A stretch of 64,000 nucleotides of DNA from Pseudogymnoascus destructans (taxonomy: Eukaryota > Ascomycota > Leotiomycetes > Thelebolales > Thelebolaceae): positions 992,001 to 1,056,000 of the forward strand of contig NW_020167526.1 of NCBI RefSeq assembly GCF_001641265.1. Direction: 5' to 3'. How positions within the stretch are numbered: position 1 is the stretch's first letter; each line of letters starts with the position of its first letter. The translations under genes were made by a program, and so were the position numbers. The notes beneath the pieces are model-generated. The model saw nothing but the letters and a program-made list of their open reading frames with translations. It was not told the DNA's origin and made no database searches. Positions 24,079 through 34,940 of this stretch are shown here, one piece after another.

Positions 24079-27000
24079 ATGGAGGACGACCAAGCTCCTA
24101 CAACTACTGCTGAACAGCAGATGCAACAACTGTTTGCCTTTATACAAACTATAGCAAACAAACTTGAGAATTTGGAAAACACCTTTCAAGCCAACACTTC
24201 AGCAACACAATCTTCAACTCAGACACATCATACAGAGCTTCCCACAGCTCCTCTGGCTATTTCGAGTACCCCAGGTGCACTTCCTAAAGTGCAAACACCA
24301 GATTTATACCATGGAGACAGGAGGAAGTTGAAGGGATTTCTTATGCAACTGGACATCTACTTCACCCTCAGGCCTCATCAGTTCACCTCAGACATTCAGA
24401 AGATCTATTTCGCTGCCAGCTACCTCCGTGGATCTGCATTCAACTTCTTTGAGCCATATCTTAGAAGACTTAGTGGCAACAACCAAAATACCACTACACC
24501 TTTGATTACCTCTTATGACCAGTTTCAAGAGGAACTTACCAGGACCTTTGGAGACATCAACGAAACTGCTACAGCAGAAAGAGAGCTACAGAAGCTATGT
24601 CAAAAGACCTCTGCTGCTCAGTATACAACAGAATTTAGGAGAATCACTTCTCACTTGACTTGGAATGAAGAAGCCTTAGTCTTCACTTACTACCAAGGGC
24701 TCAAGAGCTCTATTAAGGATGAACTCAGCAAAGAAGAACGCCCTACAACACTTCAAACGCTTATAGAGAAAGCTGTCAGACTTGATGATAGGCTTTTTGA
24801 AAGAAGAAAGGAAAAGAACCAAGACTGGCATCCAACAAGAAATTTCAACAATTACACCTCTACACCAACTGCTAAGGACTCAGCACCTGAACCTATGGAC
24901 TTAGACGCCTCTATAAAGAGATCTACAGCAAATCCAGCACCTCAGCCTACAGGATACCCTCAAAAACTGAAAAGGGGTAAACTTACCCCTCAAGAAAGAA
25001 AACACAGAATGGACAACAACCTTTGTTTATACTGTGGCAAAGGGGGACACAGAATTCAGGAGTGCTATTCAGCACGGGGGAGTGCTGATTCAAAACATAT
25101 AGCAGCCTCAGACACAGTCACAGCTGCTATTCCTGAAAAACTTGAAAAATCCCCACCAGGCACAACTTCAACTGAGACTACAACTTCTCCCCTAGACAAC
25201 AAAGATGTGTCGATGGTGCTTTCTCAGAGTCTCACACACCTGTTAATCCCTATTCAACTCCATTTCAAACAACAGGTGTTGTCTACAAGGGCTATGATAG
25301 ACTCAGGGGCAACAGGCAACTTTATATCTCAAGACCTCATCTTGACACACCAGTTACCTACAATTCCCAAACGCACTCCAGAGTTGCTCCGAGTCATTGA
25401 TGGAACTCCTATCAGTTCAGGTTCCATTACCTGCAACACCCCAGTACTCAAACTTGAGATTCCCCTAGGAAAATCAACATTTTCAGACACCATCTCTTTA
25501 GATGTTATACCAATGAAGTACCCAGTTATCCTAGGTCTTCCATGGCTTCAAAGGCATGATCCAACTATCAATTGGAAGCATTTATCGCTTGGGTTTAGCT
25601 CAAATCCTGAGCTCAATACTGAAAAAACCCTTCAAGCCTCAGTTACCCCTATTCAGGTCCAAGACTCAAACTTGTCCCAGATCAAGGATTTTGACCAAAC
25701 TATGGACGATATATCATCTCTGATATGGGTTAAACCTTTCCAACCTGTCCTGGAGATAGCAGCTACTTCAGATTTGGAGAAATCATCTCAGGAGGTCATT
25801 TTGCCTTTAGCATACCAAGACTACCAACATCTTTTTGACAAGGCAAAGGCATCAATTCTGCCAAAGCACCAGCCTTATGACCATGAGATACCACTCGCAG
25901 AAGGCTCAATGCCTCCCTACGGCCCTATCTACTCTCTATCTGAATTAGAGCTGAAAACTCTCAGAGAATACCTAGATGAGAACCTTAGTTCTGGCTTTAT
26001 CAGACCTTCTTCCTCACCAGCAGGAGCTCCCATTCTCTTTGTCAAGAAGAAAGATGGCTCCTTGCGTCTCTGTGTTGATTATAGGGGCCTTAATGCAGTC
26101 ACTGTTAAAAACAGATATGCTTTACCCCTTATCCCTGAGCTCATAGATAGGCTCTCTTCAGCAAGGATCTTTACCAAGTTAGATCTCAGGGGAGCTTATA
26201 ACCTGATACGCATCAAGGAAGGTGATGAGTGGAAGACAGCATTCAGAACACGCTATGGTCATTTTGAATACCAGGTAATGCCTTTTGGGCTTGCCAATGC
26301 ACCTGCTTCTTTCCAAGCTCTCATGAATGATATTCTAAGACCTTACTTGGATATCTTTGTTGTTGTCTACTTAGACGACATTCTTATATACTCTTTAGAC
26401 ACTCAAGAGCATGTTCTACATGTTAGACAAGTCTTAGAGAAGCTATCTCAAGCACAACTCTTTTGCAAACTTGAGAAATGTCTTTTCCATATGTCTCAAG
26501 TTGATTTCTTAGGACATAGAATTTCAACAGAAGGCATTCAGATGGACCCTGAAAAGACAAAAGCAGTACAAACGTGGCCTATTCCTTCCAGCATTAAAGA
26601 GGTTCAGTCTTTCCTTGGGTTTGCCAACTATTACAGGAGGTTTATACCAAGATATACATCCTTGGCTTTACCCCTTACTCAATTACTTCACAAGGACACT
26701 TTGTATCACTGGGATAAGACACAGCAAGATGCTTTCGATGCTCTTAAAGGAGAATTTAAAGAAGGGAAAATGTTACTACACTTTAACCCCTTGAAACCTG
26801 CCACTCTTGAGACAGATGCCTCAGATTTTGCCATTTCTGGAATCTTATACCAAGCTCCAAAAGACAAACAAGAAGAGCTACAGCCTGTGGCATTTTACTC
26901 AAGAAAGCTATCAGCAGCTGAACAAAACTATCCCATTACAGACAAGGAACTGCTTGCCATAGTATGTTCTCTAAAGCATTGGAGATGCTACCTTGAAGGG

Positions 27001-28872
27001 GCAAACTATCCTATCACTATTTACAGTGACCATTCAAATCTCTTGACCTTTACAACCACTAAACAGCTCAATCGACGACAAGCAAGGTGGTCTGAACAAC
27101 TAGGAGGTTTTGACTTTGTTATAAAACATGTCTCAGGGGCCAAGAATCAAAGAGCAGATCTCCTCTCAAGAAGACATGACTACCAAGATTCTGCTAAAAC
27201 TAGCAATACAAAGGCTCTGCTAGACTCAGCAAAGCTTATAGCAGCATCTTTAAGCAACCCTAGTACTACAGAGGACTTAGGGGTAAACTTATCCCCTCAA
27301 GACCAAGTTGCCCCCATTACCTCTTCTCAGGAACCAGAGACCTTTAAAGACTATACACCCTCAGCAACACTTCTTAAAGCATTCAAAGATGCTTACAACC
27401 ATGATCCCTTTGCGAAAAGAACTTTGGAATACCTCCAGAAGAAAGGTTCCTCTCTTGAGAAAGTTGGACTACAGAATTTCTCAAAAAATCAGCATGGACT
27501 TCTCTTATTCAAGAACTATATCTATGTCCCAAGGGATAAACGATTACAGCTACACCTCCTACAGCAGTTCCATGATGCTCCAGCTGCAGGGCACTTTGGC
27601 TTTGCAAAAACTTATGAACTTCTAACAAGAAAGTTCTACTGGCCTAGTCTAAGGACTACTCTTCAAGACTATATATCTTCTTGCACTACTTGCAACTTGA
27701 ACAAACCTACACGGCAAAAGCCCTATGGCCTCTTGCAGCCTCTACCTATACCAGAACGCCCATGGGACTCCATATCCATTGACTTTATAGTCAAGTTGCC
27801 TCCTTCTATCCCAAAAGGGGGTGCTACCCCTTATGACTCTATCCTTGTGGTGGTAGAAAGGCTCACAAAAATGGCACACTTTGAGCCTTGCAATGAGACT
27901 ATCACAGCTTCTGAACTTGCGTGGCTATTCCTCAAGGTGGTCTTTAAATATCATGGAATTCCTGGACACTGGATCTCAGATAGGGGAGCAGTTTTCACTT
28001 CAAACTTTTTTAAGGAGTTCTCTAAACTCTTAAACATGGAACAACGCTTCTCTACAGCTTATCACCCTCAAACAGATGGCCAGACAGAGAGAGTCAACTC
28101 TGTACTTGAACAATATCTAAGAATTTATACAAACTATGCTCAAGACAACTGGGCAGATCTTCTCCATCTTGCAGAATTTGCTTACAACAACACAGTCTCT
28201 AACACCACAAAAGAGACACCTTTCTATGCAAACTATGGTTATCACCCTAGGTTTGAAGTGGCAGAACTGAATTGCCCTGAAAATTTCAAAAACCCTTCTG
28301 CTACTGAAAGAATCATCTACCTTAAGGGCCTCCAGGACTATCTCAAGGTTCAAATACAGCGTGCACAAGACGAGCAGGCTCAGGCCTTTAACAGGGGGGT
28401 GGTTGCACCACAATTCAAAGTTGGTGATCAAGTCTTTTTGTCTAGAAGACATATCACAACTACTAGACCTTCAGACAAACTTGATACTAAAAGACTTGGA
28501 CCTTTTAAGATCACAAGGACTATTGGCAAGAATGCTTTCGAGCTTGCATTACCACCTACTTGGACTATCCATAATGTCTTCCATGCATCTCTCTTGTCTA
28601 AGGCACAAGAAAGTTCCTTAAGACCACTTCAGTCTCCTCCACCTCCTGTTCTGATCTTGGATCAACCAGAATATGAAGTAGAGTCTATCCTTGACAAAAA
28701 GACACTTAGAGGTCAGGACTACTTCCTCGTTAAGTGGAAAGGCTATCCTACAAGTGACAACACTTGGGAGCCTAAGAGAAATCTAAAAAATGCATCTAAG
28801 CTCATTCTAGAATTTCTTTCTAAGAAAGCCAACTGGCTAAAGGGCAAGCAGACAGCCAACAAACGTCCTTAA
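24079..28872 (+). CDS. Chromovirus Gag-Pol polyprotein (1597 aa)
   Basis: One uninterrupted ORF encodes the whole replication machinery. A Gag capsid domain with a coiled start occupies about residues 1-280, and the zinc knuckle CLYCGKGGHRIQEC is near 315. The aspartic protease site MIDSGATGNF is near 407. Reverse transcriptase has YLDDIL near 763, and RNase H has LETDASDF near 910. The integrase zinc-binding HHCC starts near 1172 (HFGFAK ... SCTTCNLNK) and its DDE core is at SIDFIV, SDRGAVF and TERVNS. A C-terminal chromodomain (EYEVESILDKK ... FLVKWKGYPTSDNTWEP) lies at about 1530-1585. The domain order and the chromodomain define the chromovirus branch of Ty3/gypsy (Metaviridae). Gag and Pol are in a single frame, so no frameshift signal is needed. 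All catalytic residues I can check are present. Confidence 0.95.
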   Translation: MEDDQAPTTTAEQQMQQLFAFIQTIANKLENLENTFQANTSATQSSTQTHHTELPTAPLAISSTPGALPKVQTPDLYHGDRRKLKGFLMQLDIYFTLRPHQFTSDIQKIYFAASYLRGSAFNFFEPYLRRLSGNNQNTTTPLITSYDQFQEELTRTFGDINETATAERELQKLCQKTSAAQYTTEFRRITSHLTWNEEALVFTYYQGLKSSIKDELSKEERPTTLQTLIEKAVRLDDRLFERRKEKNQDWHPTRNFNNYTSTPTAKDSAPEPMDLDASIKRSTANPAPQPTGYPQKLKRGKLTPQERKHRMDNNLCLYCGKGGHRIQECYSARGSADSKHIAASDTVTAAIPEKLEKSPPGTTSTETTTSPLDNKDVSMVLSQSLTHLLIPIQLHFKQQVLSTRAMIDSGATGNFISQDLILTHQLPTIPKRTPELLRVIDGTPISSGSITCNTPVLKLEIPLGKSTFSDTISLDVIPMKYPVILGLPWLQRHDPTINWKHLSLGFSSNPELNTEKTLQASVTPIQVQDSNLSQIKDFDQTMDDISSLIWVKPFQPVLEIAATSDLEKSSQEVILPLAYQDYQHLFDKAKASILPKHQPYDHEIPLAEGSMPPYGPIYSLSELELKTLREYLDENLSSGFIRPSSSPAGAPILFVKKKDGSLRLCVDYRGLNAVTVKNRYALPLIPELIDRLSSARIFTKLDLRGAYNLIRIKEGDEWKTAFRTRYGHFEYQVMPFGLANAPASFQALMNDILRPYLDIFVVVYLDDILIYSLDTQEHVLHVRQVLEKLSQAQLFCKLEKCLFHMSQVDFLGHRISTEGIQMDPEKTKAVQTWPIPSSIKEVQSFLGFANYYRRFIPRYTSLALPLTQLLHKDTLYHWDKTQQDAFDALKGEFKEGKMLLHFNPLKPATLETDASDFAISGILYQAPKDKQEELQPVAFYSRKLSAAEQNYPITDKELLAIVCSLKHWRCYLEGANYPITIYSDHSNLLTFTTTKQLNRRQARWSEQLGGFDFVIKHVSGAKNQRADLLSRRHDYQDSAKTSNTKALLDSAKLIAASLSNPSTTEDLGVNLSPQDQVAPITSSQEPETFKDYTPSATLLKAFKDAYNHDPFAKRTLEYLQKKGSSLEKVGLQNFSKNQHGLLLFKNYIYVPRDKRLQLHLLQQFHDAPAAGHFGFAKTYELLTRKFYWPSLRTTLQDYISSCTTCNLNKPTRQKPYGLLQPLPIPERPWDSISIDFIVKLPPSIPKGGATPYDSILVVVERLTKMAHFEPCNETITASELAWLFLKVVFKYHGIPGHWISDRGAVFTSNFFKEFSKLLNMEQRFSTAYHPQTDGQTERVNSVLEQYLRIYTNYAQDNWADLLHLAEFAYNNTVSNTTKETPFYANYGYHPRFEVAELNCPENFKNPSATERIIYLKGLQDYLKVQIQRAQDEQAQAFNRGVVAPQFKVGDQVFLSRRHITTTRPSDKLDTKRLGPFKITRTIGKNAFELALPPTWTIHNVFHASLLSKAQESSLRPLQSPPPPVLILDQPEYEVESILDKKTLRGQDYFLVKWKGYPTSDNTWEPKRNLKNASKLILEFLSKKANWLKGKQTANKRP

Positions 28873-28880
28873 AAGGGGGA
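28871..28880 (+). promoter_or_regulatory. Polypurine tract of chromovirus
   Basis: aaaaggggga lies three bases before the 3' LTR, where plus-strand DNA synthesis is primed. It overlaps the Gag-Pol stop codon region. Confidence 0.8.
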
Positions 28881-28883
28881 TCA

Positions 28884-29819
28884 TGTCATACTGACATTCG
28901 TTGCACTCAGTTTGCTATCAAACTCAAGAGCAAACTTAGAAATCTCCTCCTCAAACCTACAAGTCACCATACATATCTGGGCTTATCACACCAACAACAG
29001 AAGCAATACTACTCAACGATTGCTGAAAACTCTTCTACTACATCTGTTTATGCTACATACATCACGGCATATCATTTGGACACTCATTGAACAAGTTATT
29101 AAGAAAATCTCCTCCTTAAGGGGGTGGGCCAATACTACCACATGGCATATCTCTACCAACTAGAGGCCTAGGAACATGAACGATAGCTCTAGAAGCTTCT
29201 ACAACCCTCTATGATTCATTACACGTCATCGCTCCTTAGTTACCCACAAGATTGGTTAAGTTATGACATAATTTGTCTATAGGTACTCTGACCTTGGACC
29301 TCCTTTTCACTTCCTATAGGCTAGGAACCCAAGAGATGGTTCTATGGGATTCTCTTACGTTCACTACATGATTAGCAAGCTAGTTGTGGGTCGCACTTGA
29401 TTTCTAATACATTTACCAAGCCTGGTTAGTCATGGAAAGTCATGGAAAATAAGAGAACTACACTCCTTTGGCATAAATAGGATTGCCCTTTCCTTAAGAA
29501 AGGGCAAGCAGGCAATACAGTAAATCGACTAGCACATACTTCTACGTCTTTTCCAAGCTTCCAAGCATTGATCTTGTTATTCTCTGTTTTTGAAAAGTCA
29601 GTGAGGTGCTAACCTCTGACTTACCCCTGAGTTCTCAGACTCAACATTTGTTGCAACTTGTCTAAACCACTTCACCACATCATACACCTGATTGCTGCGT
29701 TGTGGAATAGTCTAAGCTACAACCCTTTGGCTCTGTTTCCTAAGACAGTGTGTTGTCTTAGTAAATTCATCCCTTCCTTGGGTGGCTAGATTCTCATATC
29801 TGGTGCACCCACCATTACA
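28884..29819 (+). repeat. 3' LTR of chromovirus
   Basis: Its sequence matches the 5' LTR apart from one extra t near the end (ccattaca). It is followed by the duplication cttgg and then by the tail of the older LTR. Confidence 0.92.
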
Positions 29820-29824
29820 CTTGG

Positions 29825-29862
29825 GTGGCTAGATTCTCATATCTGGTGCACCCACCATTACA
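29825..29862. mobile_element. Older chromovirus LTR, 3' tail
   Basis: gtggctagattctcatatc...accattaca repeats the end of the young 3' LTR directly after the target duplication. This is the severed tail of the LTR that starts at 22222. Confidence 0.85.
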
Positions 29863-30119
29863 GTAGAGTCTTGATAAGACGATGTAATCCTTAGTTCAAT
29901 ATCGTCTTATTGAATATATCGTTCAACTGAATATCACATAATCCACCTATGTAAGGTACTCTGAATACGGCTATTTACATCTAGGGCCTCTAACTCCTGC
30001 TCTAGTCATTCAATTGCTCTTAAATGAGCTGTTTTCACATCATCTCGACCCTTAGTAAACTCAATTACCACTTGTAGAGCCTAAATAGCTTCTTGTATTG
30101 ACTGTTTCAGCCTGTTAGG

Positions 30120-31213
30120 CTACGCCTCTTCTTCTTCCTCATCTTCATCAATTGTCTGTAAGCCAAGATGCCCTTTTATCACGTTCTGTAAGGCCTCCTT
30201 AGGATCTAGTGATTCTTGTTCACTCTCTGCCTCTAACTCTTGTTCCTCAACCAGATTTAGGAAGCTGGAAATTGCCATCTTGTATATTCCTAGCTCTTTT
30301 AACTTGCTCATAAAGACTCATGATATTCTGAGAATCAATTGCAATAGGAAGTATATAATAGTTGTAACTAGAGTTGACTTCTAGAAACAGTTGTAGATTG
30401 TTGTATTTAAGACGTAGTTATTCCAACTTCTTAGAATCTAACGAATAGCTAGGTGTAAATCCATTAAGTTCCTAGGGTCCTAGTTATTGTTATAACACTC
30501 AAGCATATATAAGAGCCACTGTCGTCTATAATGAGACTTAAAGCTTTGTATAATTCCTTGATCTAAAGGCTGAGATCGACTCGTTAAGTTCTTTAGAAGC
30601 TAACAGATTTGTATATTAGGAGGAGGTGGTGTAAATTCGACAGCTGTAAGGTGTGTAGAGAAGTTATTCATTGTTAAAAGGACTGTACGAGTTGTTCTAA
30701 TGTGATTATAGAAGGCTTGAAGCCATTTAGACATCATAGTTGTATTCATCTAGGCCTTCTTATTCCACCTCCACTCTCCTTCCATTGTAGAAACACTTGT
30801 ATTTCATAGGCTCTTGGTGTTTTGCTCTTTCTAATGATCCACACATAATCTATCACTCCTAGTTGCATTTGTAGCAAAATTGAGAGACAGACGAGCCTTG
30901 TCCTTCTTTAAACCAGGTCATAGTTGTGTGGTAAGTCCATGAGAAGGTGTCATCTTCTAATAGAGTGCAGCCTCATCTATATTATATATATCCTCATCGT
31001 TGTATTCAGTAGCAATTGTACGTAGGCCTTTTATTTCGTCTTCTGCAGTCTTAGAAACAGAGCCAAGCTCTCCGTGTCGACGGTAATCCTAAATATGATG
31101 TCGCTATTTGAACTTTTAAAGCCAGCCGACACTGAACTTAGGGCAAGGACATTGTGAATATTAAGGCAATTGACGCTAGATTTGTTAAGCCTTCTGCTGT
31201 AGGAGTTCTCCAC
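30120..31213 (-). pseudogene. pogo/Fot1-like DDE transposase relic with RIP-like stops
   Basis: Minus-strand fragments read as a pogo-type (DDE_1) transposase. A piece with SSVNCLNIHNVLALSSVSAG lies near 31213-31031. The catalytic-Asp motif IYNIDEAALY is followed by a stop and KMTPSHGL (about 30990-30940). Then come KKDKARLSLNFATNATRSD and CVDH-stop-KEQN. The acidic C-terminus EALQNVIKGHLGLQ ... DEDEEEEEA ends at 30120. Several stops fall exactly where the family has Trp (TGG to TAG), i.e. G-to-A on this strand or C-to-T on the other, which is the RIP pattern. The surrounding DNA (29863-31600) is AT-rich. The phrase gataagacgatgt occurs near both ends (about 29872 and 31562), in direct orientation. 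I cannot define clean terminal inverted repeats. Confidence 0.7.
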
Positions 31214-31652
31214 TTGTTACGCCTCCCTGTTCTTCGATTCGGAGTTGCCAATTGAATAGAACTGCCTCAAGATCTGGCTAGTTTCCGGTTCGTATGCGGG
31301 CTAAATGTCTAGGGCTCTTAGAGTTATCAATAGACTCAAAATGAGCTAAGAGAGACTTATAGAGACAGTCCTATTCGTTAGCTGTAATTATCATAGAACC
31401 ATGTAATACAGGCTTTTTAAGAAGGTTAAGGGGTTTGTTTAAAGGCCTACAGACGTAGGGCTTGTCGCTAGTGTATGTGGATTCGTTGTTTTTGGGGGCA
31501 TATTGAGTATAAAGGCTTCAAAAATATCATATATTATAGTACAGATTGCAGAAAGGTATCACGATAAGACGATGTTTTAAGGAATTGGAGCGATGTCGTG
31601 AATATCGTATATTGTATGTTCAATCGGTTCCGAGAAAAACAGCACTATCGAA

Positions 31653-31700
31653 TACAGGAGGAGACAAGTTGTGGCTTGCCACAACTTGTCTCCTCCTGTA
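31653..31700. repeat. Perfect 23-bp inverted repeat with 2-nt loop
   Basis: The arms 31653-31675 and 31678-31700 are exact reverse complements (starting tacaggaggagacaag), separated only by tt. No gene overlaps it convincingly. Confidence 0.95.
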
Positions 31701-32866
31701 CCAAACCACCCCGTCATCATGCACCGAAGGCCACCAGAAAGGCCTCCCCATGCGGCCTCACCGCGTCTATCGACGACAACCAACTATAGTTAGTTTCGCA
31801 GTAGCAGTACAGTTCCGCACATCAACGGCTGGAAACCGAGCGACGTGCGTGATTTGTTCCACGCTCAACCCGCCCGTCGGTACCAACGTACGCGCAATAT
31901 AACAGTCCGTCGGCAAATGCGCGCTGGCGAATCTCAAACTACTCGACTGTTCAACTACTGACAACACTACTCCTCTTCCCAGCTATCAGTCTGCCTGCCT
32001 GTCGGTCTTTGCCAGATACGCCGCGGTTATCACAAGCCATCCCGATCGACCCAGCAGTTATCACCTGTATCTTGATAGCAACGCCGCGCGGGCTGACAGA
32101 TGGACCGAGGCGTGAGTGGGGGCACCATAATCCATCCCATCCCATCCCATCACGTCGCGTCGTCGTCGCTTTCTGGCCTCGCCATACCACCAAACCCCAA
32201 ACCCTCCCCGCTGCATCCATCGATCCGTCCAAGTCGCTACGTCTCATTTCCCTCCCTTATCTCGTGCTCCTCCTCTACGAACCCCGAACTACCTGACTAG
32301 CAGCATCAGCGGTGGATTATGTACTCTACCGTAGGAGCTACCACACCAGAGTGCAGGCGCATCGGTCGTGCCGAAGATGAAGATGGGATCGTGGCGCCAC
32401 GCCCAGAGGTACAACCGCCATACCGCCGTGCATGCCAAACCATCAGGAATCGGGGAAGGGGGAAGGGGGAAGGGGATCAAACAGAGAAAGAGCGACTAAC
32501 TGAGACGGGGAATAAGACACAACGAGATGAGCACGAGTGAGTGAGAGATAGCACCGACGACATTCCCACCACCTCACCACTCGAATCCTGCAGTTGTGTA
32601 CCCGTAGTACCGTACGGCTGCATCAACCACACACCTCGACTTACCTTTTGCCCCAATCGACCCAAGACCAGCCAACCAAGACCAGTCGCAAATCAAAAGC
32701 AGGCAGGGTCGTATCTATCTTGTGTCGTCTCTCCCTCGACCTCAACCTCGACCACGCAGACACCACACGCACACGCACACGCACCTGCAGATTCCCAACA
32801 CCTACATTAAGCACCCCCTTCCCCTCCTCCTCGCTCACTCTCTCTTCCTCCCCAATCCCACCCACC
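31701..32866. other. Intergenic region upstream of permease
   Basis: It contains CA/CG-rich sequence and short low-complexity frames on both strands, and a cacgca-rich run near 32770. The last few hundred bases (pyrimidine-rich, ending cccaccATG) look like the permease leader. No other gene is recognised. Confidence 0.5.
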
Positions 32867-34940
32867 ATGTCCGCCTACGACGGAGGCTCAGCCGGGGCAG
32901 AACCCGTTGCTGAGGAAGCTGAAGAATAGGCATATGCAGATGATTGCCATTGGTGGCTCGATTGGTGCGGGTTTGTTTATTGGGTCTGGTAGTGCGCTGT
33001 ATAATGGTGGACCTGGTTCGCTGGTAAGTTCGATGCTGGTGTTGCTAAGTTTGAGCTCCTGCGCACAAGTGAGAGCGCAGATGGGGGGACCAAGTTGGTT
33101 GGGGGCGAGGCTGACATGCGGTGTGTCCGACTATCGATTTCATCATTGTCGGTGTTATGATGTTGATGACCGTTAATGCTCTGGGTGAGCTTGCTGTCAT
33201 GTGAGTACTCTCCCGTTCCTTCCTTCCTCAGTCTCAGGTCGCTGGCCGCGATCGAGCTGAACTTGGCCTGGCAATCCGGACGTGCGACTCGATTTGTCAA
33301 TTGTATCAGGCGCCCGTTCCTGGCTGCTTGGTCCCGTTGCACAATGAGCGCGACCTGGCGACAGCTCTGGCAGCTTAGTCCAGCTCCGAAAATGAACCCG
33401 AGCTGACTTCCCCCCAATAGGTACCCCGTCAACGGTGCTTTCTTCACGTATTCTGCTCGCTTCATCGACCCGTCATGGGGTTTCGCTATGGGCTGGAACT
33501 ACGCCATGTCGTGGCTTGTCGTCTTCCCCTTCGAATTGGTCGCCGCCAGTGTCACCATCCGCTTCTGGACTGGAAACGATAACGACAACAACGCGAGTGT
33601 CAATGACGGCGTGTGGATCGCCGTCTTCCTCGTCATCATCGTCTTCGTTAACGTCTTTGGTATCCGTGGCTACGGTGAAGTCGAGTTCGTCCTCGGCACG
33701 ATCAAGGTCATTGCTGTCATCGGCTTCATCCTCACTGGCATCATCATCAACTGCGGTGGTGTTCCCACTGACACCAGGTACGTCTCCCCAAAAATCCGCC
33801 CCCCCAGCTCGATTTCCAAGCCCAGAAACTGACATAATAAAACAGAGGATACATTGGTGCGCAATACTGGCATGCACCCCAGCAAGCCTTCAAGAACGGT
33901 TTCAAGGGCTTCTGCTCCGTCTTCGTCACCGCCGCCTTCGCCTTCGCCGGAACCGAGCTCGTTGGTCTTGCTGCCGCCGAGGCCGACAACCCTCGCAAGT
34001 CCCTCCCCAAGGCCACCAAGCAGGTCTTCTGGCGTGTGTCGCTCTTCTACGTCGTCTCGCTCTTCGTCCTGGGCCTGATCATCAAGTCCGACGACCCACT
34101 TTTGTCCAAGGCATCCGGCGCCAACTCCAAATACTCCCCCTTCGTGCGCGCCTTCCAAGAGGCCAAGATCAAGGTCCTCCCCTCCATCATGAACGCCGTC
34201 ATCACCCTCTCCGTCATCTCCGTCGCCAACTCCTCCACCTTCGGCTCCACGCGCACGCTCCAGGCCCTGGCCATGCACGGCATGGCGCCCAAGTGGTTCA
34301 GCAAGGTCGACAAGCACGGCCGCCCCTGGGTCGCCATGACCTTCGCCCTGGCCTTCGGCCTCGTCGCCTTCATCCGCCTCTCCCCCAATGGCGGTGACGT
34401 CTTCGACTGGCTCCTCGCGCTTTCGGGTCTCTCGTCCTTCTTCACCTGGGGCTCCATCTGCCTCGCTCACATCTGCTACCGTCACGCGTGGAAGCTCGCA
34501 GGTCGCGGTCTCGACGAGCTGCCTTTCGCTGCCATGTTCGGTGTCACCGGATCGTGGATCGGATTCCTCCTCAACGTCCTCTGCCTCATCGCTTCCTTCT
34601 ACGTCGCCCTCTTCGTAAGTCCCCCCCCCCTTTCAACCCACCACCATCACCTCCACCCCCAAAAGAAAGACCTTTGCTAACATACCCCCCTTAGCCCGTC
34701 GGAGGGCCCGATCTCAACGTCGAAGGCTTCTTCAAGAGCTACCTCGCCGGCCCCATCGTCATCCTCTTCTTCGTCGGTCACAAGATCTACAGCCGCACCT
34801 TCAAATTCGGCGTCCACCTCGCCTCCGTCGACGTCGACGCCGGCCGCCGCGAGCTTAACCTCGGCGAGGAGATGGAGGCCGAGCGCGCTGCGTACCGCGC
34901 CATGCCCTTCTGGAAGAAGGTCTGGAACTTCTGGTTCTAG
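32867..34940 (+). CDS. Amino acid permease (APC/YAT family), 5' end disrupted
   Basis: The exons are 32867..33023, 33133..33200, 33421..33777, 33846..34614 and 34695..34940. The last three introns have clean GT-AG borders and phase. The protein is a 12-TM fungal amino acid/H+ symporter of the plasma membrane. Hallmarks are KNRHMQMIAIGGSIGAGLF before TM1, TVNALGELAVMYPVNGAFF, GWNYAMSWLVVFPFE, AFAGTELVGLAAAEADNPRK and a C-terminal FWKKVWNFWF. There are two defects. The ATG at 32867 is one base out of frame with the conserved N-terminus (stop at 32927-32929); it would join if one g near 32881-32886 were absent. The first intron has a GTAAGT donor and a CTGAC branch site but no AG before the conserved IDFIIVG. 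Either the first 300 bp carry mutations or errors, or the gene starts at an upstream exon or at ATG 32934. Substrate specificity cannot be told. Confidence 0.8.

Larger units (their letters stand above)
23092..29819 (+). mobile_element. Full-length Ty3/gypsy chromovirus
   Basis: This 6728-bp element has LTRs of 935 bp (23092-24026) and 936 bp (28884-29819), TG...CA ends, one long Gag-Pol ORF and a purine tract before the 3' LTR. The target duplication cttgg lies at 23087-23091 and 29820-29824. It has inserted inside an older LTR of its own family. By eye the two LTRs differ by only one base (an extra t in ccattaca at the 3' end). The ORF is open, so the insertion is young and possibly still mobile. 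No canonical tRNA primer site is evident directly after the 5' LTR. The host GC content is higher than that of the element. Confidence 0.95.

Noticed and set aside
33670..34485. 271-codon minus-strand frame opposite the permease
   Set aside because: Glu/Gly/Val-rich shadow of a GC-rich membrane protein gene; no independent evidence.
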